Source: Lamellibrachia satsuma (Eukaryota; Annelida; Polychaeta; Sabellida; Siboglinidae). From it: a stretch of DNA of 64,000 nucleotides. The position numbers and the translations under genes are program-made. The stretch is taken from positions 1,606,575 to 1,670,574 of the forward strand of contig BSQZ01000096.1 of assembly GCA_033239005.1 (NCBI GenBank), given 5' to 3'. How positions within the stretch are numbered: position 1 is the stretch's first letter; every line of letters starts with the position of its first letter. The notes under the pieces were generated by a model. That model saw only the letters and a program-made list of their open reading frames with translations. It ran no database searches and was not told where the DNA came from. This document shows positions 1 to 12,402 of the stretch, one piece after another.

Positions 1-66
1 AGCCAATGGCTTCCTTGTCTACTTGCCAGCTGGGTATTTTGCCTTGGATGGCAATCTTGTTAAATC
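1..66 (+). mobile_element. 3' tail of a CR1-like LINE
   Basis: The first 66 bases match the 3' untranslated tail of the CR1-like copy that ends near 54764 and the minus-strand copy ending near 47684. Shared words are 'gccaatggcttccttgtc' and the terminal 'ggatggcaatcttgttaaat'. Only the tail is inside the window; the body would lie upstream. Clade assignment is inferred from the RT of the 54-kb copy. Confidence 0.8.
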
Positions 67-621
67 TCGTTGAAGCGTCAACATATCGTCTCGTTTTACA
101 CCGATCCAACGGTCGACAACCTGCATTTCCGGTCACATGTTGTTAATTATAAGATGTTTTAATTTTCGCTAGGTGGCGAGCCAGTGTCTTCTTAAAAGTC
201 TCCCTAGTTTCGCATTATAATCGTTCCATCATTAATCTGAGTTTAATTTGAAGGGAATACTGTTTCCACCTATGTGTAACCCAACTTTGTGTGATATATG
301 TCAGTGTTTGCAATCAAGTTGTGGCAGTGGTGAAAGAGTGTCGGGCAGCGTAACTACTGCTAAATCCACTAGTTGAGAAATATTGTTTCGGAGAGTCGTG
401 TTAACACCGTCGACATGCCACCAGTCGGCTAAGAGAGCGTCGTCCGCACTGTAGAAGACTTGCGCACTGGTACTGGATTCTTACGTTTGTTGCTGTGACC
501 CGACTTGCAGTAACGTCAGTACCTACGCTTATATGAATCTCCTCTCAGCGAAACATTTCACCAGAGACCTGTCGTCGTACGCCTCTTAAATAACACGAGC
601 GGTAAATGTAAGCTTGGCAAC
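67..621. other. unassigned unique sequence
   Basis: Mixed-composition sequence with no long ORF, no recognisable protein motif and no tandem repeat. I see nothing to annotate here. Confidence 0.4.
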
Positions 622-797
622 TGCAACCTGGTTGAGATGTCAAGAGGCGCACTGATTGAATACCGGTTACCTTGGCATCTAGCGTGCGGTGAAGGCGTTC
701 ACTCGAATTGCAACCTGGTTGAGATGTCAAGAGGCGCACTGATTGAATACCGGTTACCTTGGTATCTAGCGTGCGGTGAAGGCGTTCACTCGAATTG
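622..797. repeat. 87-bp tandem duplication, 2 copies
   Basis: Two adjacent copies of an 87-bp unit beginning 'tgcaacctggttgagatgtc'. They differ at about one position (catct versus tatct near 677 and 764). Near-identity suggests a recent duplication. It creates overlapping short ORFs on both strands that I do not regard as genes. Confidence 0.9.
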
Positions 798-929
798 CAT
801 TCTTATATTCTCATCTGATGGTTAGAACGTCGAAACCTCAGGAAAGGATATGTGTTCGAATTCACATATCTACCAATATGTTCATACCCATTCAATATAT
901 TCATTCAATATGTTCATACCCATTCAATA

Positions 930-1128
930 TCGATCTCCTCTTAACCTCCTTGTCTCTAGAGTTGTTAAACCACATTCTTTCAGGCGTTCTTCATAACTAA
1001 GGTCTCTCAGTTCTGGAATCATTTTAGTTGCTCTCCTTTGTATTCGTTCAAGTGTATCTATATCCTTCTTACGATATGGTCTCCATGCTTGTATACAGTA
1101 TTCTAAATGAGGTCTAACTATTGCTTTT
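930..1128 (-). mobile_element. CR1-like RT C-terminal fragment
   Basis: The minus strand reads [17 protein letters not shown], then an [28 protein letters not shown] block, then [11 protein letters not shown]. These are the conserved C-terminal blocks of CR1-clade ORF2, also seen at 54230-54410. The fragment lacks both element ends. Its upstream side (near 1128) lies about 30 bp from a long (AT)n tract. Confidence 0.85.
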
Positions 1129-1158
1129 CAATATATGTTGTATTTGGATAAAGAGCCA

Positions 1159-1342
<184 letters not shown>

Positions 1343-1529
1343 TTTATCTAGGTTGCAATTATAGTTCAGCAATTCGCTCATCTAGTTTCAAACGCAATTG
1401 AAATCTTATATAAACTCGACCTGCTAATTCGTTTGTGCAAAGTGCTTTTTAGTTTTCATCGGACAAACTAGTAAATTTATGTTGATTCGGTCGAGCCAAA
1501 ATTAGGCGGAATAAACGCAAAAGTTGCTT

Positions 1530-2034
1530 GCCTCTATAAACTGTAATGCCTCTATACAGTGTAATGCCTCTATACACTGTAATGCCTCTATACAGTGTAA
1601 TGCCTCTATACACTGTAATGCCTCTATACACTGTAATGCCTGTATACACTGTAATGCCTCTATACAGTGTAATGCCTCTATACAGTGTAATGCCTCTATA
1701 CACTGTAATGCCTCTATAAACTGTAATGCCTCTATACACTGTAATGCCTCTATACAGTGTAATGCCTCTATACACTGTAATGCCTCTATACAGTGTAATG
1801 CCTCTATACACTGTAATGCCTATATACACTATAATGCCTCTATACAATGTAATGCCTCTATATACTGTAATGCCTCTATACACTGTAATGCCTCTATATA
1901 CTGTAATGCCTCTATACACTGTAATGCCTCTATACACTGTAATGCCTCTATACTCTGTAATGCCTCTATACACTGTAATGCCTATATACACTATAATGCT
2001 TCCATACACTGTAATGCCTATATACACTGTAATT
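1530..2034. repeat. 18-bp minisatellite, about 28 copies
   Basis: The unit is 'gcctctatacactgtaat', alternating with a cagtg variant and rarer tata or ataa variants. Because 18 is divisible by three, it is open in several frames on both strands (for example NASIHC repeats). That openness is therefore not evidence for a protein. Confidence 0.97.
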
Positions 2035-3217
2035 CAAGGCTATTTTTATTTTCGTAAAATACCCGATCTAACGTCAATCACTGTTTTGATAAATTTTGCC
2101 AAATTCACATTCTTCTTAAACCGACTGCGCATATTACTTAAGCAATTCACACACTACGCATTTGAACATCATCGAACATGGACAGCGAAGAGCTCAATAA
2201 TTTGCGGGGCAGCTTTAAGTATTGTTTCAGAACGATTCTCTGGAGATATGTGACTTATTTAGCGCACGACAAATACATTAATATGTACCGACGCTTTGGG
2301 CGGATAACAGCGACAAAATGGATGTCTGTTTTCGGTCGAAAGACTTCATTATATCCACTTTCTCGCCCGCGTCCTTCGACGCTACGCCGGAGGCAGTTTC
2401 TCGTAACGTTGTCGTGGACAAATGGAGGACTGATGTGGCATCGTTGTCAGAAGACTCACGCCAAATCTATGTTTGTATGGCTGTTTAAGTAGCCGATCTA
2501 TGTAATGTATGTGGAAAGATGTTGTAATTTATATCAAGAAACATAATTTAATTTACCGTCGTCTTTAGGAGAATAATATGTGCTAAAATTAATGAAGATG
2601 TGGACAAGGCCTGTCTCCAGCCATGTGCGGTCATCGCCATATCTAATATAAGATCACCGTTTTACCACAAAATTGAATTATCTCTAATGTTTTGACAGCG
2701 CATGGAAATGGTAAAGGAGGACATCACGGACAGAGATATAACAAAGTTGAAAGGGAAAGTTATTAGAACACGTGTACCGCCTATAATTATGATCTTGATA
2801 AGTGAAACTACATGTTTGCGAGAACTGGGTTCGGAGAAATACATGAGCAATGACGGTATATAGAATAAGGATGAATGACCCGAGGGAAGAAATTAGGACG
2901 CAGTTTAGCCTACCTGCAAAAAGAGTATATTCTAATAATGTGAGCAGGTCGCTTGGTGTGGATGGGGGGGGGGCGACTACCAAAGAGAGCAGAGGTTGCG
3001 AAACAACCAGGACGTAGGAAAAGGGACATATCGCTAAGTGTGATGACTGCGTAATGAGGAGAGTAGGAAACGCGGAGAAAGACGACACGTAGAGGGATAA
3101 GGGATAAAGATAAGGGCGCGGCAGGGAGAAGTGGGAAGAGATAATACTCGAGGCGATACAGCAGTACAAGAACTACCCTCACCACTTATAAAGGGGCAAG
3201 GAAAGAGATAACATTCG
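2035..3217. other. unassigned sequence with no convincing gene
   Basis: Roughly 1.2 kb between arrays. A 104-codon plus ORF (2178-2492) and overlapping minus ORFs (2684-3185) have no motif, transmembrane pattern or family resemblance that I recognise. A run of nine G lies near 2964. Confidence 0.4.
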
Positions 3218-6200
3218 GGCTATTGCAACTGTACAAGAATTAGCTTCACCCATTTATAAAGGGAGCAAGGAAAGGGGTGACAGTCATGGAAGTGCAGCAG
3301 TGCAAGAACTAGCTTCACCCTTTTATAAAGGGAGCAAGGAAAGGGGCGACAGTCATGGAAGTGCAACTGTACAAGAATTAGCTTCACCCTTTTATAAAGG
3401 GAGCAAGGAAAGGGGTGACAGTCATGGAAGTGCAGCAGTGCAAGAACTAGCTTCACCCATTTATAAAGGGACCAAGGAAAGGGGTGACAGTCATGGAAGT
3501 GCAGCAGTGCAAGAACTAGCTTCACCCTTTTATAAAGGGAGCAAGGAAAGGGGTGACAGTCATGGAAGTGCAACTGTACAAGAACTAGCTTCACCCTTTT
3601 ATAAAGGGAGCAAGGAAAGGGGTGACAGTCATGGAAGTGCAACTGTACAAGAATTAGCTTCACCCTTTTATAAAGGGACCAAGGAAAGGGGTGACAGTCA
3701 TGGAAGTGCAACTGTACAAGAATTAGCTTCACCCTTTTATAAAGGGACCAAGGAAAGGGGTGACAGTCATGGAAGTGCAGCAGTGCAAGAATTAGCTTCA
3801 CCCTTTTATAAAGGGACCAAGGAAAGGGGTGACAGTCATGGAAGTGCAACTGTACAAGAATTAGCTTCACCCTTTTATAAAGGGAGCAAGGAAAGGGGTG
3901 ACAGTCATGGAAGTGCAGCAGTGCAAGAATTAGCTTCACCCTTTTATAAAGGGACCAAGGAAAGGGGTGACAGTCATGGAAGTGCAACTGTACAAGAATT
4001 AGCTTCACCCTTTTATAAAGGGAGCAAGGAAAGGGGTGACAGTCATGGAAGTGCAGCAGTGCAAGAATTAGCTTCACCCTTTTATAAAGGGACCAAGGAA
4101 AGGGGTGACAGTCATGGAAGTGCAGCAGTGCAAGAATTAGCTTCACCCTTTTATAAAGGGAGCAAGGAAAGGGGTGACAGTCATGGAAGTGCAACTGTAC
4201 AAGAATTAGCTTCACCCTTTTATAAAGGGAGCAAGGAAAGGGGTGACAGTCATGGAAGTGCAACTGTACAAGAACTAGCTTCACCCTTTTATAAAGGGAC
4301 CAAGGAAAGGGGTGACAGTCATGGAAGTGCAGCAGTGCAAGAATTAGCTTCACCCTTTTATAAAGGGAGCAAGGAAAGGGGTGACAGTCATGGAAGTGCA
4401 ACTGTACAAGAATTAGCTTCACCCTTTTATAAAGGGAGCAAGGAAAGGGGTGACAGTCATGGAAGTGCAGCAGTGCAAGAATTAGCTTCACCCTTTTATA
4501 AAGGGAGCAAGGAAAGGGGTGACAGTCATGGAAGTGCAACTGTACAAGAATTAGCTTCACCCTTTTATAAAGGGAGCAAGGAAAGGGGTGACAGTCATGG
4601 AAGTGCAACTGTACAAGAATTAGCTTCACCCTTTTATAAAGGGACCAAGGAAAGGGGTGACAGTCATGGAAGTGCAGCAGTGCAAGAATTAGCTTCACCC
4701 TTTTATAAAGGGAGCAAGGAAAGGGGTGACAGTCATGGAAGTGCAGCAGTGCAAGAATTAGCTTCACCCTTTTATAAAGGGAGCAAGGAAAGGGGTGACA
4801 GTCATGGAAGTGCAACTGTACAAGAATTAGCTTCACCCTTTTATAAAGGGAGCAAGGAAAGGGGTGACAGTCATGGAAGTGCAACTGTACAAGAACTAGC
4901 TTCACCCTTTTATAAAGGGACCAAGGAAAGGGGTGACAGTCATGGAAGTGCAGCAGTGCAAGAATTAGCTTCACCCTTTTATAAAGGGAGCAAGGAAAGG
5001 GGTGACAGTCATGGAAGTGCAGCAGTGCAAGAATTAGCTTCACCCTTTTATAAAGGGAGCAAGGAAAGGGGTGACAGTCATGGAAGTGCAGCAGTGCAAG
5101 AATTAGCTTCACCCTTTTATAAAGGGACCAAGGAAAGGGGTGACAGTCATGGAAGTGCAACTGTACAAGAATTAGCTTCACCCTTTTATAAAGGGAGCAA
5201 GGAAAGGGGTGACAGTCATGGAAGTGCAACTGTACAAGAATTAGCTTCACCCTTTTATAAAGGGAGCAAGGAAAGGGGTGACAGTCATGGAAGTGCAGCA
5301 GTGCAAGAATTAGCTTCACCCTTTTATAAAGGGAGCAAGGAAAGGGGTGACAGTCATGGAAGTGCAGCAGTGCAAGAATTAGCTTCACCCTTTTATAAAG
5401 GGACCAAGGAAAGGGGTGACAGTCATGGAAGTGCAACTGTACAAGAATTAGCTTCACCCTTTTATAAAGGGAGCAAGGAAAGGGGTGACAGTCATGGAAG
5501 TGCAACTGTACAAGAATTAGCTTCACCCTTTTATAAAGGGAGCAAGTAAAGGGGTGACAGTCATGGAAGTGCAGCAGTGCAAGAATTAGCTTCACCCTTT
5601 TATAAAGGGACCAAGGAAAGGGGTGACAGTCATGGAAGTGCAACTGTACAAGAATTAGCTTCACCCTTTTATAAAGGGAGCAAGGAAAGGGGTGACAGTC
5701 ATGGAAGTGCAACTGTACAAGAACTAGCTTCACCCTTTTATAAAGGGAGCAAGGAAAGGGGTGACAGTCATGGAAGTGCAGCAGTGCAAGAATTAGCTTC
5801 ACCCTTTTATAAAGGGAGCAAGGAAAGGGGTGACAGTCATGGAAGTGCAACTGTACAAGAACTAGCTTCACCCTTTTATAAAGGGAGCAAGGAAAGGGGT
5901 GACAGTCATGGAAGTGCAACTGTACAAGAACTAGCTTCACCCTTTTATAAAAGGAGCAAGTAAAGGGGTGACAGTCATGGAAGTGCAACTGTACAAGAAT
6001 TAGCTTCACCCTTTTATAAAGGGACCAAGGAAAGGGGTGACAGTCATGGAAGTGCAACTGTACAAGAACTAGCTTCACCCTTTTATAAAGGGAGCAAGGA
6101 AAGGGGTGACAGTCATGGAAGTGCAACTGTACAAGAACTAGCTTCACCCTTTTATAAAGGGAGCAAGGAAAGGGGTGACAGTCATGGAAGTGCAGCAGTG

Positions 6201-6592
6201 CAAGAACTAGCTTCACCCTTTTATAAAGGGAGCAAGGAAAGGGGTGACAGTCATGGAAGTGCAGCAGTGCAAGAACTAGCTTCACCCTTTTATAAAGGGA
6301 GCAAGGAAAGGGGTGACAGTCATGGAAGTGCAACTGTACAAGAACTAGCTTCACCCTTTTATAAAAGGAGCAAGTAAAGGGGTGACAGTCATGGAAGTGC
6401 AACTGTACAAGAATTAGCTTCACCCTTTTATAAAGGGAGCAAGGAAAGGGGTGACAGTCATGGAAGTGCAACTGTACAAGAATTAGCTTCACCCTTTTAT
6501 AAAGGGAGCAAGGAAAGGGGTGACAGTCATGGAAGTGCAACTGTACAAGAATTAGCTTCACCCTTTTATAAAGGGAGCAAGGAAAGGGGTGT
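3218..6592. repeat. 69-bp minisatellite, about 49 copies
   Basis: Each 69-bp unit contains 'tataaagggagcaaggaaag' and 'gtgacagtcatggaagtgca'. Units vary at a few fixed sites: gaatta/gaacta, gggagc/gggacc and aactgta/agcagtg. Variant order shows higher-order blocks. A mutation producing taa recurs at 5547, 5961 and 6375, exactly 414 bp (6 units) apart. The unit length is a multiple of three, so the minus strand stays open for 1176 codons (3220-6750) and the plus strand for 749. The 23-residue minus repeat resembles no known domain, and only a short unique segment flanks it. I treat this as a satellite, not a gene; a transcribed repeat protein is possible but unsupported. Confidence 0.97.
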
Positions 6593-6915
6593 ATTTTTTT
6601 AAAACATCGACAGACTTGACAGTAGTCGTTAGATATGGCAAGACTCAAAATAATGCATATCCAAACGGTAAACGGTAAACAGGGGTGAAGACTAATTATG
6701 GGCGTGACTTCCGTCCTCTCTCCGATCATATGACAAAGACAGTTCATCAAGGGTGAAATCAGTTTTCAGCATTTCCATTTTCAATTCAATAAATCTTTCA
6801 GAGAAACTACATACACAAGTTGCACAAACGAGCCAGCATGTCGCAGTGCATACTGGGAGGTTTGATTTTTCGCGAAAATTTGAGATTTGAAATTAGACGA
6901 GCTTGAAATGAGGTT
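6593..6915. other. unique spacer between two giant arrays
   Basis: About 320 bp of non-repeated sequence separates the 69-bp and 48-bp arrays. No gene, RNA or transposon end was recognised. Confidence 0.5.
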
Positions 6916-9615
6916 AGGTGAAGCGACACCGTGGACACTGTCAACCTGACTGTCAAGAACGCTAGGTGAAGCGACACAGTGGACACTGTCAACTTGACTG
7001 TCAAGAACGCCAGGTGAAGCGACACCGTGGACACTGTCAACTTGACTGTCAAGAACGCTAGGTGAAGCGACTCCGCAGACACTGTCAACCTGACTGTCAA
7101 GAACGCTAGGTGAAGCGACACCGTGGACACTGTCAACCTGACTGTCAAGAACGCTAGGTGAAGCGACACCGTGGACACTGACAACTTGACTGTCAAGAAC
7201 GCCAGGTGAAGCGACACAGTGGACACTGTCAACTTGACTGTCAAGAACGCCAGGTGAAGCGACACCGTGGACACTGACAACTTGACTGTCAAGAACGCCA
7301 GGTGAAGCGACTCCGCAGACACTGTCAACCTGACTGTCAAGAACGCTAGGTGAAGCGACACCGTGGACACTGACAACTTGACTGTCAAGAACGCCAGGTG
7401 AAGCGACACCGCAGACACTGACAACTTGACTGTCAAGAACGCCAGGTGAAGCGACACCGCAGACACTGTCAACTTGACTGTCAAGAACGCCAGGTGAAGC
7501 GACTCCGCAGACACTGTCAACTTGACTGTCAAGAACGCCAGGTGAAGCGACACAGTGGACACTGTCAACTTGACTGTCAAGAACGACAGGTGAAGCGACA
7601 CCGTGGACACTGTCAACTTGACTGTCAAGAACGCTAGGTGAAGCGACACCGTGGACACTGTCAACTTGACTGTCAAGAACGCTAGGTGAAGCGACACAGT
7701 GGACACTGTCAACTTGACTGTCAAGAACGCCAGGTGAAGCGACACCGCAGACACTGACAACTTGACTGTCAAGAACGCCAGGTGAAGCGACACCGTGGAC
7801 ACTGTCAACTTGACTGTCAAGAACGCTAGGTGAAGCGACACAGTGGACACTGTCAACTTGACTGTCAAGAACGCCAGGTGAAGCGACTCCGCAGACACTG
7901 TCAACTTGACTGTCAAGAACGCCAGGTGAAGCGACACAGTGGACACTGTCAACTTGACTGTCAAGAACGCCAGGTGAAGCAACACCGTGGACACTGTCAA
8001 CTTGACTGTCAAGAACGCTAGGTGAAGCGACACCGTGGACACTGTCAACTTGACTGTCAAGAACGCTAGGTGAAGCGACACAGTGGACACTGTCAACTTG
8101 ACTGTCAAGAACGCCAGGTGAAGCGACACCGCAGACACTGTCAACTTGACTGTCAAGAACGCCAGGTGAAGCGACACCGTGGACACTGTCAACTTGACTG
8201 TCAAGAACGCCAGGTGAAGCGACACAGTGGACACTGTCAACTTGACTGTCAAGAACGCTAGGTGAAGCGACACCGTGGACACTGACAACTTGACTGTCAA
8301 GAACGCCAGGTGAAGCGACACCGTGGACACTGACAACTTGACTGTCAAGAACGCCAGGTGAAGCGACACAGTGAACACTGTCAACTTGACTGTCAAGAAC
8401 GCCAGGTGAAGCGACACCGTGGACACTGACAACTTGACTGTCAAGAACGCCAGGTGAAGCGACACCGTGGACACTGTCAACTTGACTGTCAAGAACGCCA
8501 GGTGAAGCGACACAGTGGACACTGTCAACTTGACTGTCAAGAACGCTAGGTGAAGCGACACCGTGGACACTGACAACTTGACTGTCAAGAACGCCAGGTG
8601 AAGCGACACCGTGGACACTGTCAACTTGACTGTCAAGAACGCCAGGTGAAGCGACACCGTGGACACTGTCAACTTGACTGTCAAGAACGCCAGGTGAAGC
8701 GACACCGTGGACACTGACAACTTGACTGTCAAGAACGCCAGGTGAAGCGACACCGTGGACACTGACAACTTGACTGTCAAGAACGCCAGGTGAAGCGACA
8801 CAGTGGACACTGTCAACTTGACTGTCAAGAACGCCAGGTGAAGCGACACCGCAGACACTGTCAACTTGACTGTCAAGAACGCTAGGTGAAGCGACACAGT
8901 GGACACTGTCAACTTGACTGTCAAGAACGCCAGGTGAAGCGACACCGCAGACACTGTCAACTTGACTGTCAAGAACGCCAGGTGAAGCGACACAGTGGAC
9001 ACTGTCAACTTGACTGTCAAGAACGCCAGGTGAAGCGACACAGTGGACACTGTCAACTTGACTGTCAAGAACGCCAGGTGAAGCGACACCGTGGACATTG
9101 TCAACTTGACTGTCAAGAACGACAGGTGAAGCGACACAGTGGACACTGTCAACTTGACTGTCAAGAACGCCAGGTGAAGCGACACAGTGGACACTGTCAA
9201 CTTGACTGTCAAGAACGCCAGGTGAAGCGACACCGTGGACACTGTCAACTTGACTGTCAAGAACGCCAGGTGAAGCGACTCCGCAGACACTGTCAACCTG
9301 ACTGTCAAGAACGCCAGGTGAAGCGACACCGTGGACACTGTCAACTTGACTGTCAAGAACGCTAGGTGAAGCGACACAGTGGACACTGTCAACCTGACTG
9401 TCAAGAACGCCAGGTGAAGCGACACCGTGGACACTGTCAACTTGACTGTCAAGAACGCCAGGTGAAGCGACACCGTGGACACTGTCAACTTGACTGTCAA
9501 GAACGGTATATGAAGCGACACCGTGGACACTGTCCATTTGACTGTCAAGAACGGTATATGAAGCGACACGGTGGACACTGCATGACATCCAGACTGTCAA
9601 GAACGCCAGGTAAAG
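6916..9615. repeat. 48-bp minisatellite, about 56 copies
   Basis: The unit contains 'gaagcgacaccgtggacact' and 'gtcaacttgactgtcaagaa'. Variable sites include ccgtgg/cagtgg/ccgcag, gtcaac/gacaac and gccag/gctag. With a unit divisible by three, two minus-strand frames remain open for more than 920 codons each (6781-9630 and 6807-9578). The apparently hydrophobic N-terminus of the first is only the neighbouring repeat frame, not a signal peptide. Copies degenerate at the high-coordinate end (9505-9615). Confidence 0.97.
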
Positions 9616-9971
9616 CGACATCGTTAACATTGCTTGTCAACCTGACCAGACTGCGCCATCTATGCTCCACTGTATGCGTCAGATGGTATTGTAAGTTCGA
9701 GAAAGAAGAAACAGTCAAATGGGTAGATATTCAAGCATGTCTTGCCAATAAGATCACTCTCACCCGTCTATTATCTGACCTTTGATTAGTCATGTAACTA
9801 GAATGAAGTATAAAAATTAAGAATGTTTGACTGATGACATAATAAACACTGTACGTAAATGTGCTACACAGGTTGTTACAAAGGTTAAATATGATGAGAA
9901 AAAAACATGTTTAAAAGTTGATGTAGACAAATTGGTCAGATGGTCTGAACATGTCACATGGCAGTCAATTG
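9616..9971. other. unassigned unique sequence
   Basis: No recognisable gene. A short run at 9920-9950 translates on the plus strand as VDKLVRWSEH, resembling the CR1 RT segment LDKLVKWSEK seen at 53930-53970. The match is too short to call. Confidence 0.35.
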
Positions 9972-10113
9972 GAAGTACTTCCTGCCACAAGTACTTCCTG
10001 CCACGTAAGTACTTCTTGCCACAAGTACTTCCTGCCACATAAGTACTTCCTGTCACAAGTACTTCATGCCACGTAAGTACTTCCTGCCACGTAAGTACTT
10101 CCTGCCACAAGTA
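9972..10113. repeat. 16/18-bp minisatellite, about 8 copies
   Basis: Units are 'gtacttcctgccacaa' and 'gtacttcctgccacgtaa', interspersed. The two lengths differ by a gtaa/aa alternative. Confidence 0.9.
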
Positions 10114-10319
10114 TCAGAGGATGTTGTAAAATAGGGAACATAATAACTTATCTACTTCACTAGCAATGTAACTATGGTCAAAGGATTTATATTAAACCTC
10201 ATGGGGGGGGCGGGCAACACATAGATGAAAACATTGATGGAATCGAAAATTCAGTGCCTTTATTTGAAAACAGGAAGTTGTTGCTTTGGTTAGCAATCAT
10301 TTAGAAATATTTACATTGA

Positions 10320-11085
10320 AACGATCCCTTTGATATTATTTGATAACCAGAGTTACGTCTTGGCTCAAATGCAGGTCGTTTCGAGTGAGAATGATTTGTG
10401 TGAAAGTAGGCTTCCGTTGAAACTCACTGACGCCGGAAACAGCGATGAGCTACTGAATAGAGATGCGAAAGTACTTCAATTTATGGAATTACTTACCGAC
10501 GAGACAGTCATCAACAAGCTGAGAAGCGTTCTGTCCCTCAGGTGCTAACAGACAAGATAGATAACCTAACCGCCAAGATATCGCATCTGAATGATTGGTT
10601 GGACAAAAGAGACTAATATATAAGGACATTGGATAAAAAGACTTGAGGCGGTTGAGGCAAACTACGATCGGTTCGAACAATATTCGCGACGCTCCAACTT
10701 AAGATTTCATGGAATCAAGGAAAGCGACAATGACGACACCACTGCGAAAGTGATGGCCATTGTTAACGACACAATGGCAGTTACACCTCCTATTGTTAAC
10801 AGTAACATTACTACTAGTCACAGACTGTAGCTAAAGCTCGAGGCTGGGTAGCGGCTTAGGCCTGTTATTGTGCGTTTCACATGTGAATGATTGCTCGATT
10901 GATGCTGCGGGCTGCGGTGACTTTACAGCAGTGTGGATTTGAAACAGCGCCGCGCTAAGCGTGCTAGCAACACCCGGCAGCTAAAGAAAGAACATAAAAT
11001 CGCGCATTGTTGGACCTGCAATGGACGAGTGTTATTAAAGACTGTGTCGAATGTCGTGCGCGAGGTGCACACAGAGACAGGCTGA
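10320..11085 (+). pseudogene. LINE ORF1 (coiled-coil/RRM nucleic-acid-binding protein) remnant
   Basis: Conceptual translation in shifting plus-strand frames gives an ORF1-type protein. A helical stretch (10530-10670) is followed by EQYSRRSNLRFHGIKE (10675-10719), the hallmark before the RRM of L1/CR1-type ORF1 proteins. NITTSHRL follows near 10800. The C-terminal block [20 protein letters not shown] with a CWTCNGRV segment ends at a tga near 11083. Such proteins coat LINE RNA and act as nucleic-acid chaperones. Stops and frameshifts (near 10548, 10615 and 10830) show it is dead. No ORF2 follows; an (AT)n tract begins at 11141. The C-terminal third recurs inverted at 11755-11920. Confidence 0.75.
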
Positions 11086-11138
11086 ACTAGTATTGACTGT
11101 ATACTGCGCTGTGTAGGTTGACGCTGATTCTGTCGCTG

Positions 11139-11738
<600 letters not shown>

Positions 11739-11754
11739 TTCAGTCAGTATATTC

Positions 11755-11920
11755 AGCGACAGAAGCAGCATAAACCTGTTCGGCGCAGTCAATACTTGTT
11801 CAGATCTGCCTCTGTGTGCACGACATTCGATGCAGTCTTTATATTCACTCGTTCATTATAGGTCTAACTATCCATGCTGTATGTTCTTTTTTTAGCTTCC
11901 GGTGTAACAGTGTATGCACC
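11755..11920 (-). mobile_element. inverted copy of the LINE ORF1 C-terminal segment
   Basis: The reverse complement aligns with 10960-11133. Shared words are 'cagcgacagaa', 'ctctgtgtgcac', 'acgacattcga' and 'tatgttctttnttagct', with substitutions and an 8-bp indel. Both copies run straight into the intervening (AT)n block at the same element position (after the cagcgacag word). Confidence 0.75.
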
Positions 11921-12402
11921 CCCCCCGAATAGCTTACCCCAGTGGGAAAATGCCCTAGGATAAAATCCCCCCAACTTGGATATCTTACCCCCCCTCACAA
12001 TACCCACGTTGTCTTGACTCAAAATTTCCCCCACAACTAAAATTAATTTCATCATGTAATAACTTACATTTATCAGAAGAGTTCATGTGCGATCAATCAC
12101 AAAATCAGTCTTTCATTACTTGCAATTATCACAATAAAGTCTCATACAAAATCATTCACCAACTTGAATATATTAATGCATTAAGTGTCTATTCTTGTGA
12201 CACAAATTGCACTAAAGTGGCATTCATAAAACATATTTACAACACACATGTTCTGGTTAATGTGAAATAACATGATAAAAAGCAACATTTATTAATTGGT
12301 TGCCCAACAAAATAAATAAATAATAAACTATACTACGAGGACACATTAGCAACATGTCAAAGCCACTAAACAAAGGCGGGTCAGTGATATTTGTATTGAT
12401 AC
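11921..12402. other. unassigned AT-rich sequence with C-runs
   Basis: Contains unusual C-runs near 11920-12000 and AT-rich sequence thereafter. There is no gene and no clear repeat. Confidence 0.4.

Noticed and set aside
2178..2492. 104-codon plus ORF
   Set aside because: No family resemblance or motif, and its length is within chance expectation for this DNA.
3220..6750. 1176-codon minus-strand ORF as a gene
   Set aside because: It is almost entirely a 69-bp satellite whose length is a multiple of three. It has no recognisable domain and only a short unique flank.
6781..9630. 949-codon ORF with a signal-peptide-like start
   Set aside because: The hydrophobic start (LYLAFLTVW) is the neighbouring repeat frame (LHLAFLTVK), not a signal peptide. 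A second frame is equally open.
9920..9950. CR1 RT fragment (VDKLVRWSEH)
   Set aside because: About ten residues of similarity with no supporting flanking blocks.
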